Shown here piece after piece: positions 1-13,500 of a DNA stretch of 64,000 nucleotides (within the stretch, counting starts at the first letter, position 1; each line of letters begins with the position of its first letter). Below the pieces are notes generated by a model. It was not told the origin of the DNA. It searched no databases and worked only from the letters and a program-made list of their open reading frames with translations. Location of the stretch: positions 39,068,538 through 39,132,537 of the forward strand of contig NC_089741.1 in NCBI RefSeq assembly GCF_040412425.1. Direction: 5' to 3'. The translations under genes were made by a program, and so were the position numbers. The DNA comes from Macrobrachium rosenbergii. Its lineage: Eukaryota > Arthropoda > Malacostraca > Decapoda > Palaemonidae.

Positions 1-169
1 TTGGGGTCCAGCGTCATGTACCCCATGCCCTGTTAAAGTGTACCTTGTTCATTGTAGCTGTCCTAATTGCAACCAGCAGGGAATGACAGGTTTAGGACAC
101 GAAACCCTTCGAGAATTTTCGTCTGAACCTTCAGTTTATAAGTGAAGTATAGCTTTGCGGCCCTGTTAA

Positions 170-171
<2 letters not shown>

Positions 172-225
<54 letters not shown>

Positions 226-272
226 GCCAACCGTTAGCTTCCCATACTGTAAATGTAAGTGTTAAACTACTG

Positions 273-355
<83 letters not shown>

Positions 356-401
356 GCGTCCGTTAGCTTCCCATACTGTAAAAATAAGTTTTAAACCACT
401 G

Positions 402-470
<69 letters not shown>

Positions 471-481
471 GTAATAATAAT
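172..481. repeat. Three (AAT)n arrays with a repeated 48-bp spacer
   Basis: Arrays at about 172-225, 273-355 and 404-481. The two spacers share CGTTAGCTTCCCATACTGTA and a GTTTTAAACCACTGTA-like end, so array plus spacer was duplicated as a unit. Frames read through it are only homopolymeric Leu, Ile or Tyr. Confidence 0.95.
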
Positions 482-3400
482 GCCTTTTGCCAAGCATCAC
501 GAATGTCTAAGCTTAGGTAGGTTAAGGTGTGTTAGGTTAGGATAGCGGCTGTGTCATGTTTTTGAGGAGGTAGGTATTACCAAGCTACTTGTCTTAAAGC
601 ATTTTGATTGTAACCCTTCTCTAGGGTAGGCAACGGGTTAAGATTAATAGAGTTGCCAAGTAACAGCTTTTGATTAAAAAATATTCAAGGAAAAGAAGCA
701 GTTTTCTTGGAAATTAGAGGTTTGAGAGAGAGGAGGGAACAGGCACATTAGTAAAACTATCACTATGTATTGTCATCATCATCAGTTACTTTAAAGAGAC
801 CATTGAGCCTTTGCGGACCTTCAAAGGAAATTTATAATGAGCGATAAAAATTAGAGATAGGTAGAATTGATAGTAAACCAATCACTATCATCGTTATCAT
901 CATCATCATCATCAGGTACTTCAACTAGACCATTACCCTTTATAGAATTTCAGAGGGCAGTTTCAAAGGATTTTTTTTTAATGAAGGGTGAAAATAAAAA
1001 TTGGAACTAGGTAGAATTAAAAAAGGTTAGACAGTTAAAAAGATTCAGACTGAAGGCAATGGATGAAAACAAAAGGCAAGAATGAATGCGGTTGGGGCCA
1101 AAGGGAGTAGAAGTTTACAGATATCAGCATTGCATGACTAAGTTACCTGTTCAGTGACTTGTTGGAAATCAGAGCTTTACAAACTCTTGTTCCCCTTGAC
1201 GGAGTAATGTACCTGTATTTACAGTTTTCACGTTGTTCCTTTTAATTCACCTTCATTGCTTTCTTGTAGTTTATTGCAGTGCCTTTTGGGTAACACTTTT
1301 TAAGATTCCTTCTGCATTTCCATTCTGTTTCACAGTAATTTTTTCTTAATTGGTTCTTCCATTTTTGAAGACTATAGTCCTGATAGATGCTGTTTGGTTT
1401 GTGAAATTTCTCTGTGCAATATGGAAGTACAGCATCTGTTTACTGAAGATGTTTACTCTTAAGAGTTACTGCCCCATGTTATTGTATGAAATTCTTGTCA
1501 GGGTTGTCTACTTTGGAATGGGCTATCGTCATTGCTGCTATGCGCCAGTAGTGTTCAGCAGAAAGTTATATAAATTTTAGGTGTTGAAGTATGTAGTGTA
1601 TTAGTAAGTGTCTATACCTTTTAGTGATTTGGTTGATTTTTTTTTTTTGCAGTCCTAGAATGTGCCTCCTTAAAGAGAACTACAATCTCTTACCAGATGA
1701 GAGTTTGACTAGGCCTAACTGAGAAATACCAATCATTCTGTGCTCCGTTGAAGTTTGATGGTCTTCAGTCTTCATTCTGACATACTAAACAAGAGAACAT
1801 AACATACTGGAAATTTGCCAAATTGGAGGACAAACCCTGGTAAGTCTATGACCTGCTTTTTATGTGTATTGACTTGAGCAATAAAGGGTGGCAGTGTAGA
1901 GGTATAAAAGAGCTTTAATCATGGTTATGAAAGGCAAAGAAACAAGAGCTGTTGAATGACATCCAAAAAATGTTTCCGTCTCTTAACAAACAAAGTGAAA
2001 CTAGGCACAATATGAGCTTCTCTGATCTGCAACACCAAACGCAAAGACATGGACATACGAAGATGTAAGTCAGAATGGATGATCCTGTCCATGGATATCT
2101 CTTCTTTTAATAGGTAAAATGGGGCAGATGCCATGGAGTTAATTAGAAGCCTATGCAGGGTATGACATCCCTATACACACATTTACAGCTTGGAACAAAC
2201 TACTATACAAAGAAAAAAGTCTATTCTAGTGTTCCCTGTTAGGCAGAGTGGAATTGTTGGTGAAAGTGTTGGAAGCATCTGAGTAAGTCCTTTGACTTTA
2301 AAAGACTGGATGTTTGGAGGCAGAAACCTATAAAGACTGCTGAAGGGAAACAAATAATAATTCAATTAAAAGAAAGCTCTGTTGCCCAAAAAAGGAAGTA
2401 ATCAGTGCAAAATGAAAAAAAATGAACATGTATTAACAACATTGGGAAGTGGGCAATATGTTGCATTCTCTGGATGACAGTAGAGAATAGCATGCTTATA
2501 ACTGGTTGAGTACTTCTGGATCATCCTTCCTGAAAGTCAACCGTCTCAGAAGTATCAAGCTGTTCAACCAAATCCTCCTGAAAGTGCCTTGGCACTCAGC
2601 TGATGGCTTTTGTCCATGTTTTAGTTTCAAGTCTGTGTTTTGATTTTGCCGATAGTTCTCCTGAAATTTTATCTGGATGTAATTGCTTTCCCCTGAAAGG
2701 TTGACTGAGATAGTCTTATTTTACACATGAAAGGGATTAAATTCAAATCCTGGGCTGATAAGTTCTTGCTTCTTTACAGACAGTCTGATGATAATCTAGG
2801 GGAGACTGTATAAACCTTTCATTGCATGCAATCAGAACTCAGCAAAAACATTGCACGTTACTTCAGAATTTGTTTTAGTAAAAACCCAGGTAATCTTGAG
2901 ATAGTTTGCATTGGTTCGTCCATGTTTCACGATTGAAAACAAACAACAAAATATGTTTTTTTATGTTTCAGTAAAAAGGTTAAGAAAATAAATCTGTTAC
3001 AAATTGTCTAGAAATGATAGACTGTATTTACAAAGGTAACAACAGAGAGTTTTTACAAGTATACAACATAACCTACAAATTATGTACATTCTCACAAGGA
3101 TAGAATTTGAACTCTGTCAACAACTTTCAGTACTTTTTTCAGTATCTAAATAGAAGGTAATAAAATTTCTGTATAAATATACTTGGGTTTTTTGTTACCA
3201 AGGTACTAAACTCATTCATGTAGGTTTGAATGATGTGGAATAGAAAAATGGAGTTAGGTAATCAACCATCGAGAGAGCATTATCAGTGGTGACAAAAAAC
3301 CAAAATAATATACCAGAAAAGGATGCCACGAAGGCTGGAGGATTGTACAGTATGAATGACCGTTTTTCGACAGCGATGAAAGGAGAAATTACCATAGATC

Positions 3401-4165
3401 AAATACTGTTATAAATGTGCACAATACTCCCATTTTTCTCTTATCACAAAATAATGGGAGATGTTTAAGTCTATATCACGTGTTGTTTGTCATGAATTAG
3501 CCTCGGACTCTAACTCAAGACAACGGCATCATGGTTCTAATGCTAAAAGAAGGGTGCGAGAGAGAAATAAATAGAGTACAGTACATTCAAGAATGTGGTC
3601 AATGTACATATTCGTTGTTTACTCTTTGAGAGAAAGTAGAAAAACACAAATCACACAATTTCTCCAGAATCCACAATTAAAGCTTATTGCTGGAAACTTT
3701 TTCAAAGTCTAAAAATGAGAGTACATCTTATGGAAACAAACCATTTTGAGTATTATATAATAAAACAAGGTAAAATGTGGACAACATTCCTCCAGTATGA
3801 TTACAACTCCCACTTTAACAAGTTGAGTACTTTACTAACGAACTGCTCGAGATACTCATTACAATCGTACATAAAAGAAAAACACAATGTAATTTCACAG
3901 CACATTAATACTGAGAACCACATCTCAAAATTTTTACAACCAATACTGAAGTTCTTAAAGATGACCACCTTACACACACTCGGGTAATAATTATCAATAA
4001 ATAGCAAATAAAAAAAGCTTAATTCCATTCCATGAAATCGTTAGAAAGGATAAAAAAGTCGAGAGTATAAAAAGTTTTTCTTCCAACGTTCGTAATAACT
4101 CACTTGGTGACATAGCAGCCCTTTTCAATTTCCTGTATCATTACACTACACTTTTCCTTTTTCAG
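480..4165. other. No recognised gene; possible Rgl 3' UTR
   Basis: AT-rich, mostly unique-looking sequence. The Rgl 3' UTR must begin at 4398 and run leftward, but I could not choose its poly(A) site: the clearest minus-strand AATAAA I noticed is near 1270, which would make it about 3 kb. A pyrimidine tract and AG at about 1651 and a GTAAGT at 1840 frame an exon-like plus-strand segment without a sustained open frame. Confidence 0.4.
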
Positions 4166-4373
4166 AGGAGCCTTCGAAGTTCAAAAGTTTCTTGTTTGGG
4201 AAAGGTTGCATCACAAAGTGTAAAGGAAGGTATGGATGGGTCTCCTAAGCTTCGTAACATTTTGATAAGTCAAAGTCGAACGAAGAGTGGGGCAAATCAC
4301 GCAAGTTGGCTGCACAGGACTAGGAATGAAGAGTATCCTTGGAAGTGGATGGAATTCACAGTTGCCATTGAAG
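4166..4373 (+). CDS. Coding-like segment, candidate internal exon of an unidentified plus-strand gene
   Basis: Open for 69 codons between a strong acceptor (cttttcctttttcag, ending 4165) and a GTATGC donor at 4374. The peptide has ordinary composition (KLRNILISQSRTKSGANHAS, then EYPWKWMEFTVAIE). It ends one base into a codon; joined to 5494 this gives Asp and the frame continues. I do not recognise the family. It lies antisense to the Rgl 3' UTR, 25 bases from the Rgl stop. No upstream exon ending in phase 0 was found. It could be a chance frame or a gene relic. Confidence 0.35.
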
Positions 4374-4398
4374 GTATGCTTCAAATCTAGAGTAACTA

Positions 4399-4559
4399 TT
4401 AAGTGACCAGCAACTTTTTTCTTATTTTGTGATCCTTGGTTGGATTTCGACGAATGATGGTATTCTCATCACCGTGCCGCCTTCTCCTCAAGACAAAATT
4501 AAGGTCGTATTGAGTATTGATAGCGTAATATACATTAGCTGAAGCTGGCAGCAACATTT
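4399..4559 (-). CDS. Rgl: Rgl last coding exon: end of RA domain and stop
   Basis: After a 3.4-kb intron (acceptor CAG at 4562-4560), reads [27 protein letters not shown], then a basic tail ending KKLLVT and TAA (4401-4399). ANVFYAMN..YDFVL is the canonical end of the RalGDS RA domain; the split codon rebuilds Glu. Confidence 0.93.
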
Positions 4560-7500
4560 CTGAAAAGAAAAAAATCATTAAAATGTGAACCACAGGTGTG
4601 ACTAATTTTCAGTAACAATCTAGATGCTATTTACTAAAAAATTAGCTTTCAGTTACTTGTGTGAAAAATGATATAGACAGAGCATCTTTGGTTGGGTTCA
4701 TTAAATGGGGTAGAAAAGTTGATAAACTAATTGCAGCTCAAAGGTTCATGAAAGTGAGTAAGATAAACCCCCACTCAGCTGACTGCCAAAAACCTCCATA
4801 ATCTCTATTTTATTTATGAAGTTTGTGATTTTCCAAGATGATCTGATCAAGAAAAGTGAAAGAAAAGTAAACAATGAAGGGTGTAAACAATGTAAGTTGG
4901 TGCTGAGAAGTGAACCACAACAAAGTTTTAAAACTTAGCCACTTTACTCCTCTTGGGCAGTGCTAAGCCAGGTGCAGTTAGCCACTTTACTCCTCCTGGG
5001 AAGTGCTAAGCCAGGTACAGTATACCATATTAAACAGTACAGACTATACTCCTTGAGAAGGGGACAACTCAAGGATGGAATAAGATCAAGAAAAAAAACG
5101 TGTATCTTCCTACTCCTCATTGGCACTGTTCCTACTCATCTTCCTTTCCTTCTTCTACCTCTAATTCCTTCCATGGGACAGAGAAATGGTTTTGGAAGCA
5201 CTGTAGCAAAAGATTCTGTTAATTTCGAGTGAGTTTCGTAAGCAAATTGTACAGTATATTTCCAGTCTGTTAGGTACACCATTAAATCATTCACCTAATG
5301 TTGATGGATGAATATACTTAAACTGCCATACATCAACATCAGTTATATAGCTGTTTTGTTGGTTTTAACTCTGATCATGATGCACTTTCATTCCTGTTTT
5401 TCAATTTTACTTAAAAAATGTGCATATAATCAACCTTTCAAACTTCACTGTATGTTGTAAAAATAGAAACAAATCAAGTGCTTTCCTTTGCAGACTGTGG
5501 ACTAGTGAGCAGAGCTGTGAAGACACTAGAACAATAGATGGGTGGAGAACCAGACACTTCACAAGTTAGAAGATCCATTTTTTTTATTGCTCATGACGAA
5601 CAAGAAAATATGGAAGTAGCCTTAAAAGCCAGTGGAAAGGATACGAACTATTTTAGAGACCATACTTCTACATCTATGAAAAGTGTAGATACTCTTATTG
5701 AGTGCATGAAAAGTGTACAAAATAAATGTTTTAATCTGTCTTTACTAAGCAAAAGGTTTCATGTAAAAACAACAGCTTTTACATGAATATTACATTACTA
5801 AAGACATTCCAAACTTATTTGGAAAATATCTTGCTATGAAAAGCACTATAAAATGAATGCAAAATGTAGGCCACATTGGAGCTTTTTTAAAGAAACGTAA
5901 GCAGCCACGAAATTTGCAAGCCTGGTTCATCATTTAGCAAGTATATAACCTCAACCCAGGAGGGGGAGTCATCATATACAATTTGTACATGTGAGATTGA
6001 TCTAGGTGGTGAGAGACACAACGATCATTTACCACATAACAGAACTTCTCGTTTATGGGTGTTCAAAAGGATACATTAAGTGCCCCTTTTAGGAACATGA
6101 ACTGAGACATAATTGCTAGGTATAAACACACTTGCCCTTACTAAGAATTGGGATAGGAAGTCTGCAAATAAATCTCAGACTTCATAAATTTGGAGACAAA
6201 GTTTTACTTTCGTTACCTTCAAATAATGCATACAGTCATGGTTAGCTGCTTACAGTACTTGTTATTACCATGCTCAGTTTAACCAGACCAATGTGTTTTA
6301 AACTTGATTTCATATAAAATATTAGTCTGTACAAACACAGAAGACCACTGTGCTGTTTAGAATACCTCCAGACTAATATACCCCCCCCCATCAGTGGCAG
6401 TGTGTTGTCTCTTCTAATATTTCTCTACCACAATGAATGTAATGTAATTATTCATTTTGCGCTGCTTTTGATTTTTGGCCCATTAAAGTAAGTTGTTGTT
6501 AATTTTATCCAGTTGTGTTTATGTATGTCTCTTGAAGGTTGGACTTGGGTCTTTTCTACCCCTCAGAAAGGTGTAATTTAATAGATACATCAATCAAGTA
6601 AGTGTTTTTATCTTTTCATGTTTGATGGTGATTCAGCTGTTCGTCGCCTGTTTGTTTTCATACCAGCTGGTGATGTGGGGCAGTTTTGAGTGCTATGCCG
6701 TTTAGTTAATGGCTCCCTTTAGAGAGGTTTTCAGCTCTTATATTCTCTGACAGCTTGTGGCAGTTTCCTGTATAATTTTGAAGACGTCCTCGACATTTTG
6801 CTGCCCCCCTATTAACTTTCTTGTTGCTGGCATCTCTGCAGCTCATGCAAGGGATTGTGTACCTCGTTCCTTCCATTACGTATTTTTGGAGGCGAGCCCA
6901 CCCATCATCTGCCCTTGCCCTCAGCCTGCTGAACCTCTGGAGTCATTAGGGGCCCCCCTAAAAGACAACCTGTGTTGTGTGCCTCCTACTTTGTGGCACA
7001 TAAGTGAAATCTGTCATAAGAGACAACACTTCACTGCGTGGTGATAAGGGACGACTGTATATCAGCCACAGTATTAGATGGATTATGGTTAATTATCGTC
7101 AATACGATGGTTTTTTTTTTTTTTTTACCTCAAATGTATGTTTATTCAGCATTCAAGTTTGTAAATTAATTAGGTTTAAGGCTAAATTCTCACTTTGTCT
7201 CTTTCCATTACACCCGACCCATGTGTATGTTGTTTTTATCTCATAATTCTGTTCTCTTTTACTACAGTGTGCTAGTTGGCTAGGTGAATTGTTTCTGGCA
7301 TTTTAAATGTGTATTTTTCTTCCCTAAAGTACAGTGATTTTGTAATTTTAGGGACTTATTGTAATAAATAATTAATGGTTTGTTTAGTGTCTGTATCCTT
7401 CTCTTTGAGAAAATACTTTGAATTGGTTCTGCTCTGGTAATAGGTCCTTCTCATTAATCATAGTGGTAAGGGCCTTAAGGTAGATAACAGAATTTCTGAA

Positions 7501-10500
7501 CTCACCGCCCATCTTTTAGGATGAATTACATTATGTATGTAAAACTTTTTATTTGTATTTGTAGTAAGTATCCAAATAGTTATGTCAGGAGATTGTCTTC
7601 ATACTAAAAGCTGCATTTCATGGTTATGCTGCCATTCCATCTTTTCTCATTATGCTACACCTTTTTAATCAATGGTTCTTATACTCATTTGCATTGTGTG
7701 TTAGGAAGAATATTTTTATGCATGAAGTCCTATACTACATACCTGATACACACTGGTATTTAATTGCATCATGTTTAAAACACAATAACTTGTTACCTTG
7801 ATATTTTAGCCTAGAACGAATTCATAGCTAAGATAACAATATCTTTATTACTCTCCAGTAAAATTCTCCCCATAACGTTTCATAGTACTATATACCACGA
7901 ATGGCTTTGCTGTACAGACTACTAATTTCAAAGTTTTTTTTTATAAACTGAGTCCAGACTACTGATGGTACATTACACTAAATACATGGCTGTCACAATA
8001 CTTACCCCCATCAGGTAGAAATTGTGCCAATGTGTAGTCCTCAGGGTTACCCTCAAACCCATGCTTCTCCATTGCCTTCCTTATTACAGAGATTGTGCGC
8101 TCAGAGTTACTGAGCATGATGCTCTTGTACAGGTTAACTCCTGCAAAACAAAGGATCAGTTTCATTTCTCATGAGACTTCACTGTGGTATTTTATTACAC
8201 TAACATGAAAAAAAAAATCAAGTATGTTACGTGCATACACTATTTACAACATACAGTATATACCTCAAATTATGCATAATACAATACTATACTGTATTAT
8301 AATTACAGTATACAATAAAGCATAAGTAGTACAGGAGTGCTTGATATTCCAAAATATTATTTAACAACTAGGCATAATCAGAACATGTATTAAACCATGT
8401 AAAGACCCTTACCATCTACTTCATGAGCGCTGCTTTCTATAGAAACTCTAATTATGTAGAAATCAGGGGTAATGTAAGGCGAGGGTGTAGGCTGCTGCTG
8501 CTGGACTTGCTGGGGGGTGCCTGTCTGACGTTCAGGGGTACGGCCTGAGGCAGTGGTACCTCCAGAATTTACGGACACATCCAGCGATGGTAAAGAGGAG
8601 CTGCTTGACGATGTGGACATCTGCAAAAATTAAAGTACCGATTACTATGAAAAACCTCATTATTTTACTTTGATCGCTGATATCATATGCAAGTTTTCAG
8701 CTTCATGTGACCACCAAAGTTTTAAACCTGTATGAAGTCTGAATTAATTTGCTTAAAGTGCTGAAAACCAACCTTTCTTTCTAAAGAACAAGAATCATTA
8801 TGACTCAGGGGGGTGTTGATGGAGTCATTGTCGAAGAAGAATTGACTACTCGAGGAGCCACTTGATGTGCTGGCAATACTGTCGTTCTTTCTGTGACCAA
8901 ACCTGAAATATCAAAATTGTTTAAACTTCAGAATGCAAAATTCCATAAGAATACCGTACTTTGTTTTTGAGACGACTACAAATGAACTTTACATCCGGCA
9001 AACTGTGAATACAGTTTATAGTCAGTATTCTCTTTTAACTAAGCTTACAAAGTCCATCACATGGTGGCAAGTCAAATATTACAGTATTAGCTTAACTTCT
9101 AAAGAACTTTTTGGTGCTTTTACTCAATACTGATAACCTGCCATGCTTTATCTTCCAAATTACTTCAAAAGAAATAAAGTGTTAACTGATACATACTGAG
9201 CTCTTTTCCTCATTTTGCTTTCTCTTGTAGATGATGGAGCTGAGGACCCTTGAGGCTCAATTTGGCAAGAAAGTCTCCAGGCTTCTTTGTCGTCCAAAAC
9301 TAGTACGGAGTCCCACCATCGTTCAAATCTCTCGTCTCTCTCCAGCTGGTATGCATTTGCTGCACCTTGCAGCAACCGAATCTGTTGGATTACAGTGCAT
9401 TGTAATTAATCCATAAATGGTAAAAATACAAGCAGTAGTACTGTATTAAAAAATTTACTGAGTGTTAAATTTCTCTTACTAAAATCATTCAACATTCATA
9501 AAACCTGCAGTATATTTTTCCTAATGAACATACTTCACTATTATATGATGTGACATCACTTAAAGTATTCACTAATTTATAAGATACAGTTTATTTATGC
9601 TTAAGTAACCAGCGATATGAAGGTACATACCTGTGCCAACACTTCAAACTCCTTCCTTTTTTTATCGAAGTTGATGAGCCCATTTGCAACAGTGTCTGGA
9701 ATAGCTGTATCTATCATAGTGAGATCAGTCAGGAATGTGCCAAGATAGGGAATAGTTCCATAACTCACAGCCTGGAAAAAAAAAAAAAAAATGGTCATTA
9801 TACTAAAGGAGCAGCCACTCTCTAAAAGACCTGAATGTGCCCATGCTTCCTACATGAATCATGTTCATCAGCAAACATCTAGTTTTACGGTGTATTTGCA
9901 TTACACAAAAATTAAGGCTGCCATCACCAGACACATCAAGAAAGCGGAGACACTGGAGTAAAAATATCCACAATTCTCATATGGTCATTCTGAACATGCT
10001 GTGTGCTGATATATTCATGGGACTGCTAAGACTGAACTGAAGTGCTGTCATTTAACTGCTAGGGAGCTATTACGTGGCTTCGTGAGAATATAGATTTCGA
10101 GCCTTTGAGATTGTTTAGCTGTCTAAATCAATGTGTAGACTTGTCTTCACTAAAGACAAGGTCTAGGTATGGTTTGGTAAGCAGATCATATATAAAAAAA
10201 AAGGGGGGGGAAGGTTAACCTTTACAGAGTATAGTCTTTTGGAAAACGATTTGCATTTCTTAAGGAAGTTTTGTATTTTCATTTTCTTGCTAGTATGAAA
10301 CATACAAGGGCAAAGCATGGCTGAACCACAGTTTGCAAGAACTAAATTTAAGTTTTTAATTGGGAACCTATGCTTGTGCCCAGGCAACCTTCGCCTTGAG
10401 TGACTTGCTGTCAAAGGGCCAAGACTTGCAAATGGTGCAACAGCAGCTCTAAAGGGAAATCAGTAACAGAAGTACAAACTCAGTTCATTTCACTTACGCA

Positions 10501-13500
10501 AACACCGATCTCAATACTTACCAGAGGATTAACAGCTAATTTCTCCAGAGCTTTGTGAAGATGTCTGTCATTTGCATGAACAGTTTCTGCATGCTTAGCT
10601 GTACCTTCCTTCATTAGCAACTCGCGTTGGTAGAGCTGGTTATTCTCTTCACTGAATATCCTAGCTAACTCCTCAAACAGTTCAGCCTGAAAAATGAGAT
10701 ACTTTGTAAAGTCTGCTGGTATTTTGTGATGCATACTGACAATTCTTTCAACAGGCTGAGCACTTTATCTCATCATTATTCATAGGTATCAAACAGAAAT
10801 TAAGGTACCTTGTCCTTTATCACAGCTCCCCAAGTCTTTTTTAATCTATAAATGGGGTTAGACTGTAGTCCCGAAATTATTGCTTTGAGGGAGGAGAAGT
10901 TCTTGTGCATTCTTAATTCCTGTAAAAAAAAGATGAATACATTATAGTATGTTTCTGTATCAATCATAATACGTTTGCATACTTTACTACTGTATTCAAG
11001 CTCACAAGTTAATACATTTACCTCAAACACACAATAAAGCAGCAATGATCCTTAAAAGATGAAAAAGACATTTTTTCACAGATTGTGTAGTAACGAGCAT
11101 TTCTCTAACATCTACTAGGAAATTGTCAGAATCCTCTCTATACAATCAAAACCATAATTGTGATCCTATCCTCATTTTTACTGCTACTGCTACTACTATC
11201 ACTAATAATAATAAAAAGGGACTGTATTGACTAGGATTCTAAATGATACTATCCAAAGTGAAAACCACTTTGTTAGTTCCTCTGCAAAAGAAGCATTAGC
11301 TGTTTACCTGAGCAATGTCAATCCATTTTACTATGAGTCTTGCTCTTTGTGATGGCTTGAGTTCTGTGTCTACGAGGATGGTGGACTGTACCCGGAAGCT
11401 CACTGCGTTGAATTGGTCAACTGTGGCTGTGACAGTAGCTGCAGAGTCACCTCGACCCCGGTCACGCCGAGACCAAACTGACCCTAAACACTGGTGGGCT
11501 ATCACATTCTTGAAAAGAACCTGGAAATAAACACTAACGTTATTACTAAACTCAGGGTGTTTTTCCATATACAGTACTGTATTATATCTTTTCATATAAT
11601 GCATTACTGTACTATTCCAGGAAGTGGTGATTCATGCCCCTAAAAATATTTCATGAATAAAAAGGTTCTTAAACATTGAACAAATCAACTTAATGTTTAT
11701 CAGTACAGTACAGCTGATAACTAGATCTGTATTTTGTGTTCTTACAGTGTCCATCCTAGTTAGCTGCTGGGCGAAAGTCGACTCGGAGATATCCAAGAAT
11801 TCGTAAGGCTGATGGTCACCGTTCTTCATGGGGGAGGAGGAATGCACTCTTATCTCTTCGCAGGATAATATTCTCTCCAGCATGGGTGACCCTGCAAGAA
11901 TTTTGCTTTAAAAGGAAAGTGTCCCAAATAGTTATACTCAAGGAAATCCTAACAAAAGAGACTAATATATGACCTCAGCTTCTTTGTCTTTTTTGACTAC
12001 TTTATATTGCTAAAAAAGTTGACGTCTTCCATTCTGTCACTTTCAGTACAGTATTGGAATAAGCCAGCCTTGTACCAGCATAGGGTCTTTTATTCCTGAA
12101 ACAGCCTGTGTGACATAAATTTTTTTGATATTTCATAACTCAAAGGTGACAGATTCTTTGGCTTTAGAATACTGTACGTAAGATTAATTAAAAAACACAG
12201 TCCCTCTCAATCTTCATATCCAGTATCAATATCCATCAAAAGCAATATTCATTTAGGCAGAAATAATAAACAATAAGTTGTCACAATATCATTAATATTT
12301 TGTAATCCCTCCATTTCTTTGCTTCAATCAAATTCATATTGCTCCTTTAGTCAATCTCACTGAGACAAAATCAAGATATTATTATGCCTATAGCATGGCA
12401 ATACTGTACTAAGGAAACCAGTAATTTTTTCTTAATTACAAGTTCTTCAGCAAGGCAGGCCTTTTCAATACATGGCTGTTGATGTTGTACAGTAACTTAT
12501 AAGCATTTTGGCATAATGCTCTAATTAATAACCAGATTATCATATGTTTTAGGCAGTAACTATTACTCCAAAAGCCTTATGAACATATGCAAAAGTTCTA
12601 AATTGTCATACACACTGTATTCGTTTTTCTTACAGAATTATTTACTACTGCAAATCTCATTTCTCCTATTACACTGTGAGCCACTGTTGCTTCCATAAGA
12701 CTCCCTAGGCCTATTGCAGGTTTAAATAGGGCTAAGAATGCTTGTCCCAAAGGCATCTGACATCAATGGGTAGACCTAATCCTTAAAAATAACCCCACCA
12801 ATGAAGAACATCGAATTACCTTTGATATCTTCTTCCCTCCTCATCTTCTCCAGCTTGTAACCCACTTTGATGTGTAAGTCTGAGCCAGGGAGATGCACCC
12901 TCGTGAACTCCCTCAGCTGCTGCAGGCAGGAGAACATTGGGGGATCTCTGAAGTCCTCTGGGTAAGCGTCCAGCCATACTTGTAGGGTCAGTCTGAGAGC
13001 TCTGGAAGTAAAGGGTAGGGTTAAAACATGCTAAAGGTACTGGTAAAAATTGCTGGTGTGTATATTTTTTGTTATAATGACTGACATGTTAACATACAAA
13101 AAGTAAACAAGTGACTAATGATTTCATTGTTGCCAAGATATATCTACAAATGATGCACAAGAATCGCAAGACTTTCATGTGATAACATCATTACAGGTTG
13201 GCTGCAATGAGGAGGAGATTAAAAGTTAAGTAACAAGTGCTTCTGTGTAGTTAAGACATTTTCAGGATACACAATGTAACTTGAAAATGCATAATTACAC
13301 TAAAGTACCCCATACTTTGTTTTTCATTTCCTGCTCTGTGGCGACCAACATATTTTTGACAACTGTAAGTTAAAATATCAACACAGTACAGCTAAACTTA
13401 TAATCGTTTTTCCTAGTCTCATATTTTCCTCAGTCATTGATATTTTTCCTGTAATTCACTACCAAATACACCCTGTAGGGGGTAGTGCCGTCAGTGCATC

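Noticed and set aside
131..493. Minus-strand frame of Ile/Leu runs
   Set aside because: It is only the translation of (AAT)n arrays and their spacers. The same applies to the many Ser-Leu, Arg-Glu, Tyr-Ile, Asn and Cys-Val frames over AG, AT, AAT and CA arrays across the window.
511..545. TTAGG-like motifs (arthropod telomere repeat)
   Set aside because: Only about three imperfect copies (GTGTTAGGTTAGG); far too few for an interstitial telomere.
1350..1580. 76-codon plus-strand frame
   Set aside because: AT-rich, no splice support, no recognisable motif, and in the likely Rgl 3' flank.
3715..3987. 90-codon plus-strand frame
   Set aside because: Composition follows base composition (Asn, Ile, Lys, His rich); no link to the nearby candidate exon at 4166 by splice phase.
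6757..7246. Two overlapping plus-strand frames in an Rgl intron
   Set aside because: No similarity recognised, no acceptor and donor pair of quality, and antisense to an intron.
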